From NCBI GenBank assembly GCA_910588885.1, contig CAJUSQ010000108.1:1-9371 (forward strand): a stretch of DNA of 9,371 bases, given 5' to 3'. The notes below the pieces were generated by a model, which made no database searches, was not told the origin of the DNA, and worked only from the letters and a program-made list of their open reading frames with translations. A program made the position numbers and the translations under genes. This document shows positions 6,104 to 9,371 of this stretch, in pieces. This stretch comes from an uncultured Lachnospiraceae bacterium (GTDB taxonomy: Bacteria; Bacillota; Clostridia; Lachnospirales; Lachnospiraceae). Within the stretch, counting starts at the first letter, position 1. Each line of letters opens with the position of its first letter.

Positions 6104-6109
6104 GACGAT

Positions 6110-6218
6110 GTAAAAAGGATTTCCCCTTCAGAGATTCTTTTTATAAGTTATACCCCTTATTAATTATTTATACTCCCCTCATAGAAAAGGTCATTGGCTC
6201 CCCCAATGACCTTTTCTT
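6110..6218 (+). ncRNA. Candidate C-rich small regulatory RNA (about 110 nt)
   Basis: The segment between a good plus-strand promoter and a terminator has no reading frame but folds into an ordered set of hairpins. Stem 1 is AAAAAGGATT (6112-6121) with GATTCTTTTT (6133-6142), with two wobble pairs and the exposed loop TCCCCTTCAGA. Stem 2 is ATAAG (6143-6147) with CTTAT (6156-6160) and loop TTATACCC. An unpaired stretch holds CTCCCCTC (6173-6180). The terminator stem has loop CTCCC (6198-6202). Repeated CCCC motifs in loops are the hallmark of Gram-positive small RNAs such as the S. aureus Rsa family, which pair with G-rich ribosome binding sites. I recognise no named family. Expression is unproven. 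Confidence 0.55.
6183..6217. terminator. Bidirectional terminator between the small RNA and the 756-residue gene
   Basis: AGAAAAGGTCATTGG (6183-6197) and CCAATGACCTTTTCT (6203-6217) form a perfect 15-bp stem with loop CTCCC. The A-rich 5' foot and T-rich 3' foot make it work in either direction. On the plus strand it ends the candidate small RNA; on the minus strand it follows the stop of the cyclic-nucleotide-binding-like gene and its repeat tail. Confidence 0.85.
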
Positions 6219-6243
6219 ACTTTCTCTCATCTAAAATCAACTT

Positions 6244-6324
6244 CTGTTTCTATGGTTCTGAATAAGATCTCTGTTCCTATGATCCTGAGTCAAACCTCTG
6301 TTCCTATGATTCTGAATCGGATTT
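6244..6324 (-). repeat. Three 27-bp tandem repeats after the stop of the 756-residue gene
   Basis: Units at 6244-6270, 6271-6297 and 6298-6324 share a core that reads CATAGGAACAG on the minus strand (CATAGAAACAG in the unit at 6244-6270). The array begins 6 bases after the TAA at 6331-6333. Read in the +1 frame relative to the gene, it encodes the nonapeptide (D/G)-L-(I/T)-Q-(N/D)-H-R-N-R nearly three times, up to a TGA at 6237-6239. The last residues of the gene itself, QDNRDF, look like a degenerate further unit. Differences between units are mostly silent or conservative in that frame. Confidence 0.8.
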
Positions 6325-6330
6325 CTGCTG

Positions 6331-8601
6331 TTACAGTTCGCAGAAATCCCGATTGTCCTGTAATTCTTTGGTAATCACACCGCCCTTTTTCCGATACCTG
6401 TCATACACCATATCCAGCCGGCGTATTACCCGCTCATTGAGAATATCATACTTCTGAAACATCTCCTGATACATCGGATTAATTTTCAACCTTTCCCGAA
6501 TATGCTTTGCAAAAGGACAATACTTAAACAGCAATGCCCTGGATACTTTATTCAAGCGGAAACTTCCTTTCGCCTCGTAATTAAGCCAGCTCTGGTAATC
6601 CTTCACAAATACTTCCCGGAAATTATTCTTGGACTTCTGCAGTGCATTCTTCACCTTTTCCTTGGCATCTGCCGACAGTTCCGGGTTCTTCCGGTAATAC
6701 TGGACATAATCATTGTATTCCGATGTCAGGGAAGGATCCGTTACATCATTCCAGCGCACGCCCTGGATTCTGCGGCAGATCTCCCAGCGGTATCTTCCGG
6801 CCACGTCAATCATCAGTTCCTGGATATTGGACACCGTCAAAATCGGGAACATAATCCGTGCCGGCGTATCCTTCCGCACACCGGAAATCTCCTGCCACAT
6901 CATGGCCCGGCTTCCGGCATTCGGCATTAAAATCACGCTGGGCAGCACTTCCTTTTGAATCATCTCCATATTAATATCTTTTTCCGGATCGGAGAATACG
7001 ATTTTCCGATAGAAAATAGAAAAATCGATTTCCCGGATATAATCCAGCGCCGTATTGATCTTTTCTGCCGTAACCAGCATATTTTCTATGGGATTTATAA
7101 TATCATACTCACAGAGCAGCGGGCAGAACGTAGAAATTCTTCCGTAGGTCATACGGCTGTTGGACTTAAACATATTTTCTATTTCAAATTGCACTTTTTC
7201 CCAGTTATCCTGAAGCATCTCCTTTGCCTTGTCTTCGGAAATATCCCCGCTCTTGCGCTGTTCCTGTATGTATGCAGGATAATCCAGATCAAATTCATTC
7301 CGAGACGGCTCGTTTTCCCCTTTATAAATGCTCAGCAGCCATTCATAAATCGTATACACATTCGATGCCTTGCACAGGAAAAGCTTTTGGGCCATACTAT
7401 AAAGCCCCTTGGCCGCATCCTCACCTGTCAAATCCATATCCATAAATCCAAAATTCAAAAACATCCGAATTCCGTTGGTCATGCCCCCATCCAGAGACTT
7501 TTTGAATGCTTTGGTATAGATTTCGTAATAACCTGCCGTCAGCTTTTTACGTAAAACACGTACCTCATCCGTAGTAGAATAAATATCCGTCAAATTCTTG
7601 TAAGCCGTTACGCAAGCCCGGAACTGTTCCGCCTTTTCCCCATCGTATTCTGCAAATTCCAAAATCTGCTCCAGAAAATTATCAGGCTGAAATTCTTCTT
7701 CCACTGCTTCCTGAGCGTTTCCGGTTTCTTCTTTTACTTCTACAGCCGTGAAATTATGGTTTTGGTATTTGGCGAATATCCCGTCCAACATCTGCTTGCC
7801 ATATAGGCGGCTTTTATAAGCATACTCCATAATCCGGCCGATCATTTCCTGCAAAGCCGTAATATCCTGGTCCTGGGCCGCTGCTTTCACTGCCAGATCA
7901 AAATACCTTTGATACAAGTTATCCTCCTTGGCATCCAGCAAAATTTCCCGTTGCTGAATCAAGTATTCCCGCAATTCCTCAATTAAGTTCAGCGCCCGTA
8001 ACATCCAATCCGTACCGTTTAAAATCTCGCCGATGCCAAGCTTCTCGTCCCGTTCCAGAAAACGTTCCACATCCTCTAAGCTCATTGCCGCCAGTTTCTC
8101 ATAAAAGCGGAACATACAAGGATTAATTTTCTCTTCCCCCATACAAGACTGTACCAATTCCATCTTTTGGAATGTATGCATACTTATCTTGTATTCTTTA
8201 CAGAATTTTTCATATTTTTGATGCATTTCTATTAAAAACGCATAGTGGGACTGTGCCCGTTCCTGATATTCCAGATGCCGTTTGAAAAAAAATGCCGTTT
8301 GCCGCATTGCAGCCATGACGAATACGCTGACATACTTTTTATCCGTCATAAATATATTCAAAAAATCCTCCGGCTTCGTATAATCATAAGCATACAGCAT
8401 CCCGTCTGTCATGGCTCGATAGTCGCAAAGATATACCTCTGAGCAGCTCTCCAGCATTCCGATAATGCTGCCAGGCTCCAGCTCCCAGACATCCGAAATA
8501 TAGGATGCCTGCACCTTTCCCTGTAACAGGACGTACAAATACATCCTGTGATCTCCCTTATGAATAAAAGTTTCACCCTTTGCTATTTTTCTAGGTCCCA
8601 T
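6331..8601 (-). CDS. Large protein with N-terminal cyclic-nucleotide-binding-like domain, function unknown
   Basis: I do not recognise the full-length family of this 756-residue protein. Residues about 5-95 resemble the CRP-type cyclic-nucleotide-binding fold (KGETFIHKGDHRMYLYVLLQGKV, then EPGSIIGM and a late YRAMTD). The phosphate-binding cassette is altered: the usual G-E is G48-M49, and the arginine of the R-(T/S)-A motif appears as R62-A63. Binding of cAMP-like ligands is therefore doubtful. No helix-turn-helix follows. The rest is mainly helical, with charged and aromatic residues, an acidic linker at about 287-305 and a basic C-terminus (RRLDMVYDRYRKKGG near 730-745). No signal peptide or membrane segment is seen. 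The start ATG has GGGAGG five bases upstream. It lies 69 bases after the HAAS gene, probably in the same transcript, and ends before the 27-bp repeats and a terminator. Confidence 0.8.
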   Translation of the reverse strand: MGPRKIAKGETFIHKGDHRMYLYVLLQGKVQASYISDVWELEPGSIIGMLESCSEVYLCDYRAMTDGMLYAYDYTKPEDFLNIFMTDKKYVSVFVMAAMRQTAFFFKRHLEYQERAQSHYAFLIEMHQKYEKFCKEYKISMHTFQKMELVQSCMGEEKINPCMFRFYEKLAAMSLEDVERFLERDEKLGIGEILNGTDWMLRALNLIEELREYLIQQREILLDAKEDNLYQRYFDLAVKAAAQDQDITALQEMIGRIMEYAYKSRLYGKQMLDGIFAKYQNHNFTAVEVKEETGNAQEAVEEEFQPDNFLEQILEFAEYDGEKAEQFRACVTAYKNLTDIYSTTDEVRVLRKKLTAGYYEIYTKAFKKSLDGGMTNGIRMFLNFGFMDMDLTGEDAAKGLYSMAQKLFLCKASNVYTIYEWLLSIYKGENEPSRNEFDLDYPAYIQEQRKSGDISEDKAKEMLQDNWEKVQFEIENMFKSNSRMTYGRISTFCPLLCEYDIINPIENMLVTAEKINTALDYIREIDFSIFYRKIVFSDPEKDINMEMIQKEVLPSVILMPNAGSRAMMWQEISGVRKDTPARIMFPILTVSNIQELMIDVAGRYRWEICRRIQGVRWNDVTDPSLTSEYNDYVQYYRKNPELSADAKEKVKNALQKSKNNFREVFVKDYQSWLNYEAKGSFRLNKVSRALLFKYCPFAKHIRERLKINPMYQEMFQKYDILNERVIRRLDMVYDRYRKKGGVITKELQDNRDFCEL

Positions 8602-8630
8602 TTATGCCTCCCATAATCTTTTTCTTACAA

Positions 8631-8646
8631 GTTCGCTTAAACGAAC
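8631..8646. promoter_or_regulatory. Small inverted repeat between the HAAS gene and the cyclic-nucleotide-binding-like gene
   Basis: GTTCG (8631-8635) and CGAAC (8642-8646) flank CTTAAA, and a wobble pair plus an A-T pair extend the stem to 7 bp. On the minus strand no T-run follows, so it is not an obvious terminator. It could be an operator or an mRNA hairpin that tunes the downstream gene. The evidence is weak. Confidence 0.3.
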
Positions 8647-8670
8647 CTTTTCTGCATTTTATGCTGTCCC

Positions 8671-9150
8671 TTATCTCCGGTTTCCAAATACCAGTGACAG
8701 AATCATTAAAATCAACACTATCGGAATCACAATCGGCAGTAAAAAAGCCACCAGCTGTGCCACCAAAACAATGATTAAAATTGCTGCCAATATCAGGATC
8801 AGCTTGCCGTACCAGCTGTTGAATCGAAACTTTCCATAGCGGATATCCCATCCATGTTCTCTGGAATAGTCGGCCTGAAATCCCTTCGCTTCCTGCCGGC
8901 TTTCCCTAAAATCCCCCGTATAGGCAGATTCCCGGTATTCCGTTCCATAACCGTCCGCCGTATCAATCAGGGTCTTTGCAATCAGCCTCGGATTTCCCAG
9001 TTCTTCTAAAACCTGCTGTTCTGTCTTTCCCTTCCGGGATTCTTCCATAATATAATTGTCATAATATCTCAAGTGTTCATTGATCCGGCTCTGGCTTATC
9101 TCCCCTTGTAATGCAATCCGTAGTTCCTCTAAAAACTCTTGTCTTGTCAT
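8671..9150 (-). CDS. DUF1700/HAAS-domain membrane protein
   Basis: Membrane protein of 159 residues. Residues 1-65 form a HAAS (DUF1700-type) helical domain: TRQEFLEELRIAL, then YYDNYIMEE and the closing EELGNPRLIAKTLI. A polar tyrosine-rich linker follows to about 113. Two hydrophobic segments at about 116-136 and 138-155 form a membrane hairpin, so the HAAS domain probably faces the cytoplasm. HAAS proteins are often encoded beside PadR-type repressors and are thought to have signalling roles; no PadR gene is in this window. I chose the ATG at 9150 rather than the in-frame ATG at 9165, because GAGGGAG lies six bases before 9150, nothing like it precedes 9165, and the predicted transcript begins near 9163. 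The neighbour is the 756-residue cyclic-nucleotide-binding-like gene, 69 bases downstream. Confidence 0.87.
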   Translation of the reverse strand: MTRQEFLEELRIALQGEISQSRINEHLRYYDNYIMEESRKGKTEQQVLEELGNPRLIAKTLIDTADGYGTEYRESAYTGDFRESRQEAKGFQADYSREHGWDIRYGKFRFNSWYGKLILILAAILIIVLVAQLVAFLLPIVIPIVLILMILSLVFGNRR

Positions 9151-9169
9151 GTCCTTCTCCCTCATGTAT

Positions 9170-9199
9170 ATTATGGCATAAGCGCCCTGATACTTTCAA
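9170..9199 (-). promoter_or_regulatory. Probable sigma-A promoter of the HAAS gene pair
   Basis: On the minus strand TTGAAA (9194-9199) and CATAAT (9170-9175) are separated by 18 bases. The start site would be near 9163, leaving a very short leader of about 12 bases that is mostly ribosome binding site. The match is good but not perfect. Confidence 0.55.
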
Positions 9200-9208
9200 C
9201 AGAAAAAT

Positions 9209-9263
9209 AAAACCATCTTGTTTCTATTTTACTTCTTTTCCGGAATTCCCGCAAGATGATTTT
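9209..9263 (-). terminator. Possible second terminator or long hairpin after tRNA-Arg
   Basis: On the minus strand AAAATCATCTTG (9252-9263) pairs with CAAGATGGTTTT (9209-9220), with one wobble pair, around a 31-base loop, and a T-rich tail TTTTATTTTTC overlaps the stem foot. The long loop makes it a weaker candidate than the hairpin at 9277-9313. It lies just upstream of the HAAS promoter. Confidence 0.35.
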
Positions 9264-9276
9264 TCCAATGACATAG

Positions 9277-9313
9277 TAAAGTCCTTGAAAACATTGTATT
9301 TTCAAGGACTTTA
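9277..9313 (-). terminator. Terminator hairpin of tRNA-Arg
   Basis: TAAAGTCCTTGAAAA (9277-9291) and TTTTCAAGGACTTTA (9299-9313) are a perfect 15-bp inverted repeat with a 7-base loop, starting five bases after the tRNA-Arg 3' end on the minus strand. The T-run after the stem is short (ACTTTACT), so termination is inferred from position and stem strength. Confidence 0.75.
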
Positions 9314-9317
9314 TTGA

Positions 9318-9371
9318 CGTGCGTGAGAGGATTCGAACCCCCGACACCTTGGTCCGTAGCCAAGTGCTCTA
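9318..9371 (-). tRNA. tRNA-Arg(ACG), 3' part, cut by the window edge
   Basis: On the minus strand the anticodon arm CTTGG/CCAAG encloses loop CTACGGA, giving anticodon ACG (9355-9357), which after A34-to-inosine editing reads CGU, CGC and CGA. A T-arm with loop TTCGAAT, the 3' acceptor strand CACGCAC and discriminator G (9318) follow. The CCA tail is not encoded (the next bases are TC), so it must be added after transcription. The D-arm and 5' acceptor strand lie beyond the right edge. Confidence 0.95.

Noticed and set aside
6102..6113. Mini-frame ATG-ACG-ATG-TAA at the start of the candidate small RNA
   Set aside because: Three codons only, and its ATG lies within or upstream of the predicted start site, so it is probably not translated.
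6244..6324. CRISPR array or insertion-sequence end in the 27-bp repeats
   Set aside because: The three units are directly adjacent with no spacers, there are no terminal inverted repeats, and no transposase is in the window.
6955..7554. Plus-strand 199-codon open frame inside the 756-residue gene
   Set aside because: It is antisense to a continuous, well-started gene. Its composition is typical of a complementary-strand shadow and no ribosome binding site or promoter serves it.
9151..9165. Upstream in-frame ATG at 9165 as the start of the HAAS gene
   Set aside because: No ribosome binding site precedes it and it falls at or before the predicted transcription start, whereas GAGGGAG is well placed for the ATG at 9150.
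1..9371. Genomic island between two tRNA genes
   Set aside because: Both tRNAs flank ordinary chromosomal genes. There is no integrase, no repeated tRNA 3' end and no evident shift in base composition.

Overview
The window looks like a low-to-moderate GC Firmicutes chromosome, most likely a spore-forming Clostridia of the Lachnospiraceae type. The reasons are AGGAGG-type ribosome binding sites, the adjacent pair XTP pyrophosphatase / YfcE-like phosphodiesterase (as in Bacillus ysnA-ysnB), a DUF1700/HAAS protein, a secreted C1-type protease with a lectin-like tail, and a near-consensus sigma-G (forespore) promoter. Family-level assignment is inference; nothing here fixes genus or species. No phage, transposon, CRISPR or resistance gene is visible.

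Every protein gene is on the minus strand, so the window reads from right to left. It opens with the 3' part of tRNA-Arg(ACG) (9318-9371, cut by the edge) and a terminator hairpin. Next come a small membrane protein with a HAAS domain (8671-9150) and a 756-residue soluble protein of unknown function whose N-terminus resembles a cyclic-nucleotide-binding domain (6331-8601). The 343-base gap that follows (5987-6330) is crowded. It holds three 27-bp tandem repeats directly after the stop codon, a perfect 15-bp terminator hairpin that can work both ways, a complete plus-strand sigma-A promoter that seems to drive a roughly 110-nt C-rich small RNA, and, back to back with it, a sigma-G-like promoter for a 78-residue Asn/Ser/Gln repeat protein (5750-5986). 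That small gene ends in a strong terminator and is followed by a single-domain rhodanese (5291-5593).

A consensus sigma-A promoter (5255-5283) just after the rhodanese stop starts a tightly packed five-gene operon: a YpsC/RlmL-type rRNA methyltransferase, a secreted papain-like protease, a membrane-anchored N-acetylmuramoyl-L-alanine amidase, an XTP/dITP pyrophosphatase and a YfcE-like phosphodiesterase. Gaps are 18 bp and 9 bp, followed by two stop/start overlaps. The operon mixes rRNA modification and nucleotide-pool cleaning with two cell-surface hydrolases. Only 7 bases after its last stop is a perfect-consensus promoter for tRNA-Pro(UGG), whose 5' part closes the window.

The most interesting part is 5750-6330: a candidate C-rich regulatory RNA, a candidate sporulation-expressed low-complexity protein, and a repeat tail that encodes a conserved nonapeptide in the +1 frame of the upstream gene. 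These are sequence-based inferences, and the decisive tests are listed with each finding.
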